64,000 nt of DNA, taken from a bacterium (lineage in GTDB: Bacteria > Cyanobacteriota > Vampirovibrionia > Vampirovibrionales > Vampirovibrionaceae). A program made the position numbers and the translations under genes. The stretch lies in the NCBI GenBank assembly GCA_030429585.1, contig JAUIEU010000001.1, positions 1,669,994-1,733,993 of the forward strand, read 5' to 3'. The notes under the pieces are model-generated. The model did not search any database and was not told the origin of the DNA. It saw only the letters and a program-made list of their open reading frames with translations. Of this stretch, positions 44,019-54,803 are shown piece after piece. The stretch's first letter is position 1. Every line of letters starts with the position of its first letter.

Positions 44019-45488
44019 ATGGCTACTGCAACCGCACCATCCACTAAAAAACACCCTGTAAAATTTGGTACCGATGGGTGGCGCGCCATTATGGCCGATG
44101 AATTTACCTTTGCCAATGCCGCACTCGTTGTACGTGCCATTGCTGCCTACCTTACCGATGAAAACGGCGGCACCACACCCACCCAGCCTGTGCTCCTTGG
44201 CTACGACGGGCGCTTTTTAGGCAAACACTTTGCAGAACTCGCCGGGGCTGTGTTTACCGAGCTTGGCTTTAACCCTATTATTGTGCCGCGCTACACCCCT
44301 ACCCCCATTGTAGCCTTTGCCGCCAAGCACTACCAAACCTGTGGCGCCCTAATGTTTACCGCCAGCCATAACCCGCCAGAATATATGGGCCTTAAATTTA
44401 TCCCTAATTATGCCGGGCCTGCTACCCAAGCCATTACCGATGCCATTATGGCCCATGTAGACCGACTAGCCGACACCCCCGCCAGCTTTACCAAGCCTGC
44501 CGAACTAGATGACCCCCTAAGCACCATCGACCCTACCCAGGATTACGTGGATTATTTAGGCAATAGCATCCAGTGGGATGTGTTGGCCAAGGCTAATTTT
44601 AATGTGGCTTACGACCCCATGTACGGCGCTGGGTTTGGCTATTTGGATACCCTGATTACCGAAAAAACCGGCATTAAACTCACCACCCTGCATAACCGCA
44701 TCGACCCTTTATTTGGCGGCTGCCTGCCAGAACCCAAAGGTGAGTACCTGGCAGAATTGATTGATACCGTAAAAAATGGCGATTACAAAATAGGCCTAGC
44801 CAACGATGGTGACGCTGACCGCTTTGGCGTGATTGATAGCGATGGCACCTTTATAGGCGCCAATCATATGTTGCCCATGGTGCTGCGCTACCTCTATCAC
44901 CGGCGCGGGTTCCGCGGCAACACCGTGCGCTCAGTGGCCACCTCTCGCCTACTCGATGCCATGGCCGCCAAACTAGGCATTACCTGCCACGAAACCAAAG
45001 TAGGTTTTAAACACATGGGCGCCAAAATGCGAGAAGAAGCCATTATCGTCGGCGGCGAAGAAGCCGGTGGGCTTAGCATCCACACCCATATCCCAGAAAA
45101 AGACGGCATTTTAGCCAGCCTATTATTTTTAGAAATGCTGACCGTTGAAGGCAAAACCATGGGCGAGATTTTAAAAGACACCCAGGCAGAAGCCGGTATG
45201 GTACTCCACGGCATCCACGAAAATTTACACATGAGCGATGCTGCCAAACTCAGCCTAATGAACCAATTTAAAGCCCTAAAAGCTGGCGACATCTTTGCTG
45301 GCCGACACATCGACAGCATTGGCACCTTAGAAGGCATTAAACTTTTCTTTGGCGAATGGGATTGGCTCCTCATCCGCCCCAGCGGTACCGAGCCTATTTT
45401 ACGGGTATACGGCGAAAGCGTGGACGATCGCTTTATTCAGCAAGTGGATACCACCCTAACAGGTATGATTGCTGCTGCTTCTGCATAA
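44019..45488 (+). CDS. Alpha-D-phosphohexomutase (phosphoglucomutase/phosphomannomutase)
   Basis: Interconverts hexose 1- and 6-phosphates through a phosphoserine. The start FGTDGWRAIMADEFT, the phosphoserine loop TASHNPPEYMG, the metal loop DGDADRFG, the sugar loop GGEEAGG and the phosphate loop RPSGTEPILRVYGES are all in order over 489 aa. The preference for glucose, mannose or glucosamine phosphate cannot be fixed by eye. The early FGTDGWRA block is typical of the cyanobacterial-like PGM/PMM group rather than GlmM. Confidence 0.92.
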   Translation: MATATAPSTKKHPVKFGTDGWRAIMADEFTFANAALVVRAIAAYLTDENGGTTPTQPVLLGYDGRFLGKHFAELAGAVFTELGFNPIIVPRYTPTPIVAFAAKHYQTCGALMFTASHNPPEYMGLKFIPNYAGPATQAITDAIMAHVDRLADTPASFTKPAELDDPLSTIDPTQDYVDYLGNSIQWDVLAKANFNVAYDPMYGAGFGYLDTLITEKTGIKLTTLHNRIDPLFGGCLPEPKGEYLAELIDTVKNGDYKIGLANDGDADRFGVIDSDGTFIGANHMLPMVLRYLYHRRGFRGNTVRSVATSRLLDAMAAKLGITCHETKVGFKHMGAKMREEAIIVGGEEAGGLSIHTHIPEKDGILASLLFLEMLTVEGKTMGEILKDTQAEAGMVLHGIHENLHMSDAAKLSLMNQFKALKAGDIFAGRHIDSIGTLEGIKLFFGEWDWLLIRPSGTEPILRVYGESVDDRFIQQVDTTLTGMIAAASA

Positions 45489-45499
45489 ACCCTATGGGG

Positions 45500-46132
45500 T
45501 TAGCTGGCAATTTCAACGGCAGATTCTAAAAAGTCTTCTTCAGAATCCGCGGTAAGGGGCGTGGGTTTTTCAGCACGTTTACGCTCCCACAACAACTTTA
45601 CCGCCTTAACACAGATGGAAACCACCATCAGCACCGTTATAACCACCACTAAGGTGGACATCCGATCAATCGCTTGGCCTAGCCACACCACCAACCCATA
45701 ACGAACAAAACGCCCTAACCCTAAGGGTACCAGCAACCGCTGGGGCTTTACCCCATGGGCTAACAAAATAAGCCGCACCGGGTCCCACGGCATGGGTAGC
45801 GCATTCATAAAAAACACGGAAAGAAACGGTAGCTTTAACGATAGTTTACGCAACCAGCCTGGCGTGGATTTTTGGGCCAGCTCAAAGGATTTTTCTGACA
45901 GGTGTTTTTGCAATTTATACCCAATAAACAGCCAACCCGCCATGGTACCAACGGTGGCCACACTCACCACCCACCATGGGTGGCCCATATGCCCCAAGCC
46001 AAACACCACCAGGGTTACCGGCAACGGAATCAATCCACTGCCTACAAAGGTCATGGCAAATAGGCCCAACAAACTGAGCATAAACCAGCCATCCATTAGG
46101 CCTGAACTTGAGAGACTATTAAGCCATTCCAT
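45500..46132 (-). CDS. VTT/DedA-like (SNARE-associated) membrane protein
   Basis: Integral membrane protein of 210 aa with about five hydrophobic segments. The re-entrant blocks SGLIPLPVTLVVFGLG and MNALPMPWDPVRLIL recall the VTT/DedA fold, members of which can scramble lipids or take part in envelope homeostasis. The role here is not shown. It follows the acyl-CoA ligase by 5 bp and is the last gene of the murQ operon. The C-terminal tail is charged. Confidence 0.78.
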   Translation of the reverse strand: MEWLNSLSSSGLMDGWFMLSLLGLFAMTFVGSGLIPLPVTLVVFGLGHMGHPWWVVSVATVGTMAGWLFIGYKLQKHLSEKSFELAQKSTPGWLRKLSLKLPFLSVFFMNALPMPWDPVRLILLAHGVKPQRLLVPLGLGRFVRYGLVVWLGQAIDRMSTLVVVITVLMVVSICVKAVKLLWERKRAEKPTPLTADSEEDFLESAVEIAS

Positions 46133-46137
46133 AGGGG

Positions 46138-47751
46138 CTATTCAACCACAACCGGCGGGTTTGGGCTATTCTCATTTTTTAATAGGGCCGCCTGTTGCTG
46201 GCACCAGCCTGCCTGCAATTGACGACGCAAAATTTTACCCACCGCGTTTTTCGGCAGTTCTGTCACCACCGTCCACGCATCCGGCTGCATTAGGGGCGGC
46301 ATACTAGCCCGGGCCCAATGGCGGTATTCAGCAATCGCCTCCAATTCCGCCGCCGGTTTAACCGATTTGGCCGGCACCACACAGGCCACCACCCGCTCGC
46401 CAGTGCGATCATCGGGGGCACCAAACACGCACACTTCCGCAATGGCATTGTTTTGTAAAATCAGCGCTTCTACCCGAATCGGGGCAATATTTTCGCCATT
46501 TTTAATCACCAACTCTTTTTGCCGCCCATGGGATAAGTACACATACCCATCCGCTTCAATATGGCCTAAATCCCCCGTTTTTAGCCAACCATCGGCGGTT
46601 AGGGTGGCTTTAGTAGCGGCAGGGTTTTTTAAATACCCCAGCATAATATTATTACCGGCTAATTCCAGCTCGCCTGCTGGCGTGGTGTAGGGGGGCTCTT
46701 CTGGCATAGCAAACGGCCCGTGGCATTGGCCATCTTCCGTGCGCACCCGCACCTGCACATTGGCCAACGGCAACCCAACCGAGCCTGCCACCGCCCCACG
46801 CTGCAAACGATTTACCGACACCACCGGCGCGGCTTCCGTCATGCCATAACCTTCGATAATGGTAACGCCTTTGGCCGCCATTTTTTCCAATACCACGGGC
46901 GGCAAACTGGCCCCACCACTAATACAACAACGCAATGTACTTAACACCCGCATGGCGCCTACAGGGTGGCGGGTAAAGGCCTCTTTTAACAAACGAAACA
47001 TGCTGGGCACCAGCGGCAACAAGGTAACCTGATTATTAATGAGGGCATCCATTAATTGGCGCGGACGAAAGCTAGGCTCTACCACCACGGGGCGGCCCAC
47101 CGACAAGGCAAACAGGGTTAAGGTTAGCCCGTAGCAATGGAACAAGGGTAATGCCATCAATAAGCGGTCGTTATCTGCAATAATGCCCGCCTGGGCAATG
47201 CCCTCAAAATTAGCCTGCAAATTAGCCTCCGAAAGCATGACGCCCTTTGGCTTAGCAGTAGTGCCGCTGGTATACATTAACAAGGCCAAGGCATGGGGGT
47301 CGGTCGCAATGGCTGCTGCCGGATCGTCAGCAGGCGTAGTATTGTCGTTAGGCAACGCGCGCCACTGGGCCAAGGGGCACACCGGTATCGCTTTCTCGGT
47401 ATGGCGTAAGGCAGACGCAACGGTTTGTTCAAACGCAGCATCCGTCACCACCGCCACCGCCTCGGCATGGCCCAACACATAGGCCATATCTTCTGCAGGC
47501 CACAGCAGGTTTACCGGCACGGGTATCGCCCCTAAAGAGCGAATGGCCAGCAACACGGGCACCGTTTCAATTTGGTTACCCAACACCATGGCCACTGCAT
47601 CCCCCGGTTGCACACGGGCCGTTTGCTGTAACCACTTAGCCAAACTGGCCACTTTCGCGCGCACGGTGGCCCCCGTCCACGTCTCCTTGCCCTGAATCAA
47701 CAACGGCGTCGCATCATACTGGGGGGTTATTATCATGGATACTAATGACAT
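46138..47751 (-). CDS. AMP-forming acyl-CoA ligase (long-chain fatty acid type)
   Basis: Activates a carboxylic acid with ATP and joins it to CoA. The P-loop is LMYTSGTTAKPKGVML, followed by GYGMTEAAPVVS, the A8-like hinge LKTGDLGHIEADGYVY and GRQKELVIKNGENI, and a C-terminal Lys in LPKNAVGKILRR. The length of 537 aa is typical. GGAG, overlapping the murQ stop, serves as ribosome-binding site. The fatty-acid chain length is unknown. Together with the acyl-CoA dehydrogenase it suggests fatty acid use or recycling. A role in lipid remodelling beside the VTT protein is another option. Confidence 0.92.
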   Translation of the reverse strand: MSLVSMIITPQYDATPLLIQGKETWTGATVRAKVASLAKWLQQTARVQPGDAVAMVLGNQIETVPVLLAIRSLGAIPVPVNLLWPAEDMAYVLGHAEAVAVVTDAAFEQTVASALRHTEKAIPVCPLAQWRALPNDNTTPADDPAAAIATDPHALALLMYTSGTTAKPKGVMLSEANLQANFEGIAQAGIIADNDRLLMALPLFHCYGLTLTLFALSVGRPVVVEPSFRPRQLMDALINNQVTLLPLVPSMFRLLKEAFTRHPVGAMRVLSTLRCCISGGASLPPVVLEKMAAKGVTIIEGYGMTEAAPVVSVNRLQRGAVAGSVGLPLANVQVRVRTEDGQCHGPFAMPEEPPYTTPAGELELAGNNIMLGYLKNPAATKATLTADGWLKTGDLGHIEADGYVYLSHGRQKELVIKNGENIAPIRVEALILQNNAIAEVCVFGAPDDRTGERVVACVVPAKSVKPAAELEAIAEYRHWARASMPPLMQPDAWTVVTELPKNAVGKILRRQLQAGWCQQQAALLKNENSPNPPVVVE

Positions 47752-47765
47752 GGCAGCATCGTCTC

Positions 47766-48710
47766 CTATTCTGTATCTAGCAGGGGGGCCAACCGTTGCT
47801 GGTATTTATTTAACAGCGCCTCGGCAGACGGTTTATCTAGCCCTTTGGCCAGCATCACAATGGCGGTTTTAACATGGTAGGCGGTTTGTTCCAGCGTCGT
47901 CTTAGCGGTTTCTAAGGGGGCATCCACCAAGGCGCTCACTATTTTTGCAGCCCTATCGCGCAACTTATCGTTAGTAGGCTGCACGTTTACCATCACATTG
48001 CCGTAAGTATGCCCCAGCTGCACCATTAGCAAGGTACTTATGGTATTTAAGGCTAACTTTTGGGCAGTACCTGCCTTCATCCGGGTACTGCCGGTAATCA
48101 CTTCGGCACCTGTGTTTAGCAGCACCGGGTAATCGGCGAGTGTTAATAGCGGCGATTCCGTATTATTGGTTAAGCTACCCGTTACACACCCAGCAGCTTT
48201 TGCCTCTTTTATGGCTTGCTGTACATAGGCCGCCTTACCACTGGCACTAACACCCACCACCGTATCATGGGGGGTTAGGTTGAGTTTGGCTAAATCTATT
48301 TTGACTTGCTCGGCATCATCTTCGCTGCCTTCTACTGCGGTATGTAGGGCCGTCATGCCCCCCGCCATCACCCCCACAATTTTGCCTGGGGGCATGCCAA
48401 AGGTGGGCACACATTCCACCGCGTCCAGCACCCCTAATCGCCCACTCGTCCCCGCCCCCACATACATTAACCGTGCTGTTGGATGCATTTGAAATTGTTT
48501 AACCACCGCCTGCACCAAGGCTTCTAACTGGGGGTGGGCTTTCCGAACAGCAGCCACCGCCTCGGCATCGTTTTGAGAAAAAATAGCCAACGCATCCCTA
48601 ATAGAAACCTGATCCAAGCAAGCCGACGCTGGGTTGACGGATTCTGTGGCAAGGCCCACCATGCGTTGCAGGCGGGTTAATCGTTGTTGACGTTGTGATG
48701 ATGGATTCAT
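47766..48710 (-). CDS. murQ: N-acetylmuramic acid 6-phosphate etherase
   Basis: Cleaves the lactyl ether of MurNAc 6-phosphate to GlcNAc 6-phosphate and D-lactate during peptidoglycan recycling. The SIS domain shows YVGAGTSGRLGVLDAVECVP, GGMTALHTAVEGSEDD and VVGVSASGKAAYV, plus GSTRMKAGTAQK. The length of 314 aa is slightly over the usual 298. It heads an operon with the acyl-CoA ligase and VTT protein genes. Only 37 bp separate its start from the divergent kdsB start, so the promoters must be very compact. Confidence 0.95.
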   Translation of the reverse strand: MNPSSQRQQRLTRLQRMVGLATESVNPASACLDQVSIRDALAIFSQNDAEAVAAVRKAHPQLEALVQAVVKQFQMHPTARLMYVGAGTSGRLGVLDAVECVPTFGMPPGKIVGVMAGGMTALHTAVEGSEDDAEQVKIDLAKLNLTPHDTVVGVSASGKAAYVQQAIKEAKAAGCVTGSLTNNTESPLLTLADYPVLLNTGAEVITGSTRMKAGTAQKLALNTISTLLMVQLGHTYGNVMVNVQPTNDKLRDRAAKIVSALVDAPLETAKTTLEQTAYHVKTAIVMLAKGLDKPSAEALLNKYQQRLAPLLDTE

Positions 48711-48747
48711 TCCAGTATTCTACGGTAAATGCTTTATTGATGGTGTT

Positions 48748-49575
48748 ATGTCTTTACCCACCCCTTCACCCTCCGCCAACCCTTCCGCCTCTGTGCTGGC
48801 TGTTATCCCGGCTCGCTACGGGTCTAGCCGTTTCCCTGGCAAGCCTTTGGCCTTAATTAACGGCCTACCCATGGTGGTGCGCGTGTGGCAACAAGTCCAA
48901 CAGGCCGCCTTGGTAACCACCTGTGTGGTAGCCACCGATGACCCCCGTATTGCTGACGCCGTTACCCAAGCTGGTGGGGCCGTATGCATGACTAGGCCTG
49001 ACCACCCCAGCGGCACCGACCGCATGTGGGAGGCCGCCCAAACCCAGCCCAACGCAGCTATTATTGTAAATGTGCAAGGCGACGAACCCTTTATTGACCC
49101 CGCCACCATTGATGCCGCCATTACCGCCCTACGCGATAACCCCACCATGGATATTGCCACCCTGGTTGCCCCCATTGCCCCCGATGACCCCCACACCTTG
49201 GCCAACCCCAACGTGGTAAAAGCGGTACTTGCTGGCTACAACCCGGCTGTACCTGCTGGCAATACGGCTTTTAAGGCCCTATATTTTTCTCGGGCGGCCA
49301 TCCCCTTTAACCGAAACCCTAACGCCAACATGCCAACACCCACGGTTAAGCACGTGGGGCTGTATGCCTACCGCCGTGCAGCCTTAGCCCAATTTATCAG
49401 CTGGCCCCCATCCCCCCTAGAGCAAGCCGAATGCCTGGAACAACTAAGAGCATTAGAAAACGGGCTAACCCTCGGGGCCGTCGTTATTCCACAGGCCCCC
49501 ATTGGTATTGATACCCCGGATGATTTGGCCGCCGCAGAACGCCACTGGCAAGCCCAACAGCCGTCGGCAATTTAA
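48748..49575 (+). CDS. kdsB: 3-deoxy-manno-octulosonate cytidylyltransferase
   Basis: Activates Kdo with CTP for lipid A-core synthesis. The signature VIPARYGSSRFPGKPLALI, the metal/nucleotide block RPDHPSGTDRMWEA, NVQGDEPF and IGIDTPDDL are typical. The first 15 residues form a Ser/Pro-rich extension not seen in most homologues, so the true start could be the GTG at 48793. The length of 275 aa compares with about 250. The gene implies Kdo-containing LPS. Confidence 0.95.
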   Translation: MSLPTPSPSANPSASVLAVIPARYGSSRFPGKPLALINGLPMVVRVWQQVQQAALVTTCVVATDDPRIADAVTQAGGAVCMTRPDHPSGTDRMWEAAQTQPNAAIIVNVQGDEPFIDPATIDAAITALRDNPTMDIATLVAPIAPDDPHTLANPNVVKAVLAGYNPAVPAGNTAFKALYFSRAAIPFNRNPNANMPTPTVKHVGLYAYRRAALAQFISWPPSPLEQAECLEQLRALENGLTLGAVVIPQAPIGIDTPDDLAAAERHWQAQQPSAI

Positions 49576-49599
49576 TCTATTCACGACTGTTGTAGAAGC

Positions 49600-50901
49600 A
49601 TGCGAAGCATGCCCCCCACCCACTCTGGCCCGTTACCAGGGCCTATTACCCGCCATTGGCAGGCCAATGGTGCTGTTCGCCTGCCGTTACACACGCATGC
49701 AGCCCAATTCGGCACATTTGTGCCACCAGCTCACCGGCTTATCCGCCTAGGAGAAGGCTTAAACCAGTGGTTTAGTAAACTTAGGGGCCACGCCGCCTTA
49801 AAGCGATTATTCCCTGGCACCACCAGCTCATCGCCCCTATTCAAATTAAACCTTAAAGAGACCCTACCCGCCGGGCTAGGATTGCTACTGTTGCTGTACA
49901 TCCACGGGCAACAAAAAAACAAAGCCAACCAAGGCCAACCCTTTGACCCCAACCGAAGCCTAAAACTAGCCGGAGAAGCCGCCCTTAGCCACGGCTTGCT
50001 AGCCACCACCAAATATGTGTACCCTGCCCTTGGCTTAGCCACTTGGGCCTACACTGCCGGTAAAGAGCCCACCTTGGTTGATAAGCTTAGCCGTGGGTTA
50101 AAAATTATGCTTAGCATGGCTGCCCTAGCCACCGGCAGCTATTTGGGCATGGGCTACACCCTAAACCAAACCCGGCAAGATATTAACAAGGTACAGCCCC
50201 TATTAACCCCAAGCCACCTGGCCCAGTGGGATACTGCCCTAAGCCCGTGGTGGCGCATGGCCGCCCCAGAACATGTTTCTGCCGAGCGGTGGGCTGATAT
50301 GCAACGACAGGCCAAAACCGGGTGGCGCCAGTTTTTACACCGCGCCCAAACCAGCCTAGATGACCCCATTACCAAATCCTCTACCACCGGCACACCCAGG
50401 CCACCACGGCCAGCCGGCATGGCCATACTGGCTACATTTGACAACACCCTTCAGCAAGCCCAACGCATCCCTAGCAAATACCGGGCACGGCAGCACGTTA
50501 TAAACGCCTTTAACCACCTATACCAGGGGTTACACCCTTTAGAACATTTACGGCAAGAACGGCCGGACACCCCTTTTCCTAAAACCTTACAAGAGTTAAC
50601 CCGCAAGCTAGCCACCGTTAATCGGCCTTATGTGCGGCTAAGCCGATTTTTAACCCCCATCGCCTTTGGGGTCATCCTTAACCAACTGGTTGCCACCCCT
50701 CTTCACAAAGTTTTATCCGGCGGTATGCGGATGATTACCCCGCAATTTATCCAGCAGGCCCGCGCCCGTGTTTACGATGAATTAGGTTGGTTAGATTTTA
50801 CCCCTAGTGCCACACACCAAACCACGCCCTACGGCATTGCACCTGTATCCACACCGTTAGGTAACGGCCTGTGGCAAAACCACTTCCAACAAGGGCTTTA
50901 A
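49600..50901 (+). CDS. Orphan polytopic membrane protein
   Basis: Not recognised. The 433-residue protein begins 24 bp after kdsB, with the motif HAAQFGT at about residues 33-39. Hydrophobic segments lie at about 90-103, 132-150, 168-190 and 355-372, and a long basic, Pro-containing soluble region lies between the third and fourth. There are no cysteine motifs or known signatures. It is followed 65 bp later by another large orphan membrane protein gene on the same strand, so the two may be cotranscribed. Confidence 0.65.
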   Translation: MRSMPPTHSGPLPGPITRHWQANGAVRLPLHTHAAQFGTFVPPAHRLIRLGEGLNQWFSKLRGHAALKRLFPGTTSSSPLFKLNLKETLPAGLGLLLLLYIHGQQKNKANQGQPFDPNRSLKLAGEAALSHGLLATTKYVYPALGLATWAYTAGKEPTLVDKLSRGLKIMLSMAALATGSYLGMGYTLNQTRQDINKVQPLLTPSHLAQWDTALSPWWRMAAPEHVSAERWADMQRQAKTGWRQFLHRAQTSLDDPITKSSTTGTPRPPRPAGMAILATFDNTLQQAQRIPSKYRARQHVINAFNHLYQGLHPLEHLRQERPDTPFPKTLQELTRKLATVNRPYVRLSRFLTPIAFGVILNQLVATPLHKVLSGGMRMITPQFIQQARARVYDELGWLDFTPSATHQTTPYGIAPVSTPLGNGLWQNHFQQGL

Positions 50902-50966
50902 CTTACCCCCTCTAATTTCTCCTCCTTAAAAAACCCTTCAACCCTTAACAAAAGAATTTTTTTACC

Positions 50967-52376
50967 GTGCCAGGGATTGTTTCTAAACTTATTACTCGCC
51001 CCCAGCGCCGTCACAACCAGCGGCCCCACAAAACGGTAGCCGCATCTACTACTAAAGCTGGCACCACCCCATTTAGTGTTGTGGTAGAAAAGAACCAGGT
51101 ACTAAGCCGCTTTTTAGTGTGGCTGGGTGGGTATTTACCAGCCGACTTACTCGTGGCCCGCAATGGTTTTGAACGTTTAGAAAAAGTGTTGGATCACGCC
51201 TTTTGGGTGGTTTTTGGATTAGGCGTTCCCATCGTATTAGAGCGGGTTTTTAACCGAAAATACACCAAAGCGCTTCAAAAAGAATTTAATTTGCCTGACG
51301 TTAAACAAAGCCCTATGCCAAAAAAAGCCGGCATAATGAAAAAGTTTATCCATGTACTAGAAGGCCAAGGAAAACACTCCCCCTTACAGTTACCTTTTGA
51401 ATGGCTCAGCAAAAACGCTAACACCATCACCCCTAAAGAGCTTTCTTACGTTAGCCAACAATTAAAAATACCTAAAGTATCTCTCCAAAAACTATTAAAG
51501 AAAAAGCGTTTTTTAAATAAAGTTATGCGGGCCAAACAAATTATTTTATTTGCAGATTTAGCCTTTATGGCCCTTAACGGCCAGCTAAGTGTATGGGCTA
51601 AAAATTTTATTACCGCTTTTACCAGCGGCAAAAAAGGCTTTAGCGGCATCATGGATTATGCCAGCGATGACTACCTAAAAGAAACCACCAAAAGCTACGA
51701 AAAAAATAAAAAAAAGCGCTTGGCTCAATCGTTAGCTATTGCGGCTTGGTCTGCCATTAGCTTACCCCTTATTGTAGGCGGTATTGTTAAAATGCCCCAA
51801 AAAGCGTTATTTGGGCTAGGCAAACACCTTAAAAAAGCGGTGCCCTTATTTAACTATACCGATGCGGTTTACATGAGCCGGTGGGTTTTCCTATGGTACA
51901 GCTTGCATAACTATGTACTGGGCGGGGCCCTCGCTTCTCGCAACAAGGATGAATTACGAGAGCATATGGTACGTTCCGTAACTCTCGATTTCTTCTATGC
52001 CATAGGCGATTTAGCCTTTGTGGCCGCCATAGCCAAAGGATTAGAAAAAGTGATGGGGCGTAAAAAACTCGGTCATATCTCTTTACTAAACAAAGAAAAA
52101 GGGAAATGGGTACCTAAGCATTTAGGTAGGATACTAAACGAAGTAAAAGGGAATACCAAACACCCTGCGTACCAATGGGCCAAACGCAACCATTGGTTTA
52201 GCCTAGCCTTAACCACAGCACTAATGGGGCTTTCTATTCCGCTGCTTAACATTTGGTACACTAAAAACCACGTTGGAAAAGAAGAGTTAAAACTAGCGGC
52301 CAAAAAATTATTAGGCCGCCAACACCAGCCCCTAAAAAAACCAACGGGCTTTAGCTTTACCCCAACAAGTGCCTAA
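50967..52376 (+). CDS. Orphan polytopic membrane protein, paralogue of the 15768-17141 product
   Basis: Function unknown. The 469-residue, very basic protein has hydrophobic segments at about 73-88, 190-205, 255-272, 300-318, 335-352 and 410-425. Conserved blocks shared with the 15768-17141 protein are PFSVVVEKNQVLSRF, LLVARNGFERLEK, SGKKGFSG, FNYTDAVYMSRWVFL and PLLNIWYTKNHV, in the same order and spacing. The start is a GTG, and both paralogues begin MPG. No domain family is recognised. It converges with groEL, and the terminator hairpin at 52412-52441 lies just after it. Confidence 0.75.
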   Translation: MPGIVSKLITRPQRRHNQRPHKTVAASTTKAGTTPFSVVVEKNQVLSRFLVWLGGYLPADLLVARNGFERLEKVLDHAFWVVFGLGVPIVLERVFNRKYTKALQKEFNLPDVKQSPMPKKAGIMKKFIHVLEGQGKHSPLQLPFEWLSKNANTITPKELSYVSQQLKIPKVSLQKLLKKKRFLNKVMRAKQIILFADLAFMALNGQLSVWAKNFITAFTSGKKGFSGIMDYASDDYLKETTKSYEKNKKKRLAQSLAIAAWSAISLPLIVGGIVKMPQKALFGLGKHLKKAVPLFNYTDAVYMSRWVFLWYSLHNYVLGGALASRNKDELREHMVRSVTLDFFYAIGDLAFVAAIAKGLEKVMGRKKLGHISLLNKEKGKWVPKHLGRILNEVKGNTKHPAYQWAKRNHWFSLALTTALMGLSIPLLNIWYTKNHVGKEELKLAAKKLLGRQHQPLKKPTGFSFTPTSA

Positions 52377-52404
52377 GTTTGTTGGTTGTTAATTTATTAA
52401 GCAT

Positions 52405-52441
52405 AAAAAATGGGGCCAATATCAGTAATAATATCGGCCCC
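52405..52441 (-). terminator. Rho-independent terminator of the groES-groEL operon
   Basis: On the minus strand a stem with GGGGCC/GGCCCC and ATAT/ATAT parts (one mismatch, 9-nt loop) at 52412-52441 is followed by a run of T residues (52405-52410). It lies about 40 bp after the groEL stop. The same hairpin also follows the plus-strand orphan gene, but there it lacks a good T-run. Confidence 0.8.
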
Positions 52442-52478
52442 AAATTATTGTTAGGGTTTATGAATTAGCAAGCGGTGC

Positions 52479-54128
<1,650 letters not shown>

Positions 54129-54179
54129 CTAAAAGTTAATCATCTAAACAGTAAATAGTAAGGGGGTTATACCAAAGGC

Positions 54180-54491
54180 TTATTCAGCAATAATGCCGAG
54201 GATATCGCGCTCTGCCATAATTTTGTATTCGGTGCCGCCCATTTTTAGTTCGGTACCACCATACTTGGCAAACAACACAACATCGCCTTCTTTCACGGTC
54301 ATGGCTTCTTTGGTGCCATTATCCAGGGTACGGCCATCGCCAACAGCCACAATGCGGCCTTTCATTGGCTTTTCGCGGGCAGTATCGGGGATGTAGATAC
54401 CACCAGGAGTGGTTTGCTCTTCATCCAGCAGTTCAATCACAACACGATCCGCCAGGGGTTTAATGTTTACCTTTTCCTTAGTTGCAGTCAT
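54180..54491 (-). CDS. groS: Co-chaperonin GroES (10 kDa)
   Basis: Lid of the GroEL chamber. Typical blocks are [22 protein letters not shown], the mobile loop [20 protein letters not shown] and [16 protein letters not shown]. The length of 103 aa is slightly longer than the usual 95-97 because of the N-terminus. AAGGAA lies 10 nt before the ATG. It is the first gene of the groESL operon. No CIRCE element (TTAGCACTC-N9-GAGTGCTAA) is visible upstream. Confidence 0.97.
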   Translation of the reverse strand: MTATKEKVNIKPLADRVVIELLDEEQTTPGGIYIPDTAREKPMKGRIVAVGDGRTLDNGTKEAMTVKEGDVVLFAKYGGTELKMGGTEYKIMAERDILGIIAE

Positions 54492-54556
54492 GGGTTTGGT
54501 TCCTTATCTCTTGCAATTACACAATGGAAAGACAGTCATAAAATACTGATGTTACG

Positions 54557-54616
54557 TTGGCTTAACCGCATCTACAGTACTAGCCATCGCTGGCCAGCAA
54601 ATAACCGATAAGCCAA
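54557..54616 (-). promoter_or_regulatory. Possible structured leader of groES
   Basis: The arms TTGGCTTA and TAAGCCAA are perfectly complementary over 8 bp and enclose the palindrome GCTGGCCAGC. If transcription starts near 54662, the roughly 170-nt groES leader could fold here. A thermosensor or operator role is speculative. The nearest edge is about 65 nt from the groES start. Confidence 0.35.
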
Positions 54617-54668
54617 GTAGACTGTGATCCTAGCGAGTGAGCAAAGTGCTGTAAATAGAAAATGGCGA

Positions 54669-54674
54669 ATTATA
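54669..54674 (-). promoter_or_regulatory. Candidate -10 element for groES
   Basis: The minus strand reads TATAAT, a perfect sigma-70 -10 hexamer. A weak -35-like TGAGAC lies about 16 nt upstream. The predicted start of transcription is near 54662, giving a leader of about 170 nt. Confidence 0.4.
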
Positions 54675-54797
54675 AGGAAATTTTTAGAATGTCTCACAGC
54701 GCCAACCCCTCCGTCAGCAAGGGGATTTATACCTTATTTGCCCCCCTGAATGATGGATTTGCCACAGGCGCAAGCCATGGTTAGGGCGGTGCCTCTT

Positions 54798-54803
54798 TAT
54801 AAT
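54798..54803 (+). promoter_or_regulatory. Candidate -10 element for the secretion/flagellar operon
   Basis: TATAAT lies 61 bp before the ATG at 54865. No good -35 hexamer is seen at the standard distance. The hexamer sits in the loop region of a GGTGC/GCACC inverted repeat. Confidence 0.35.
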
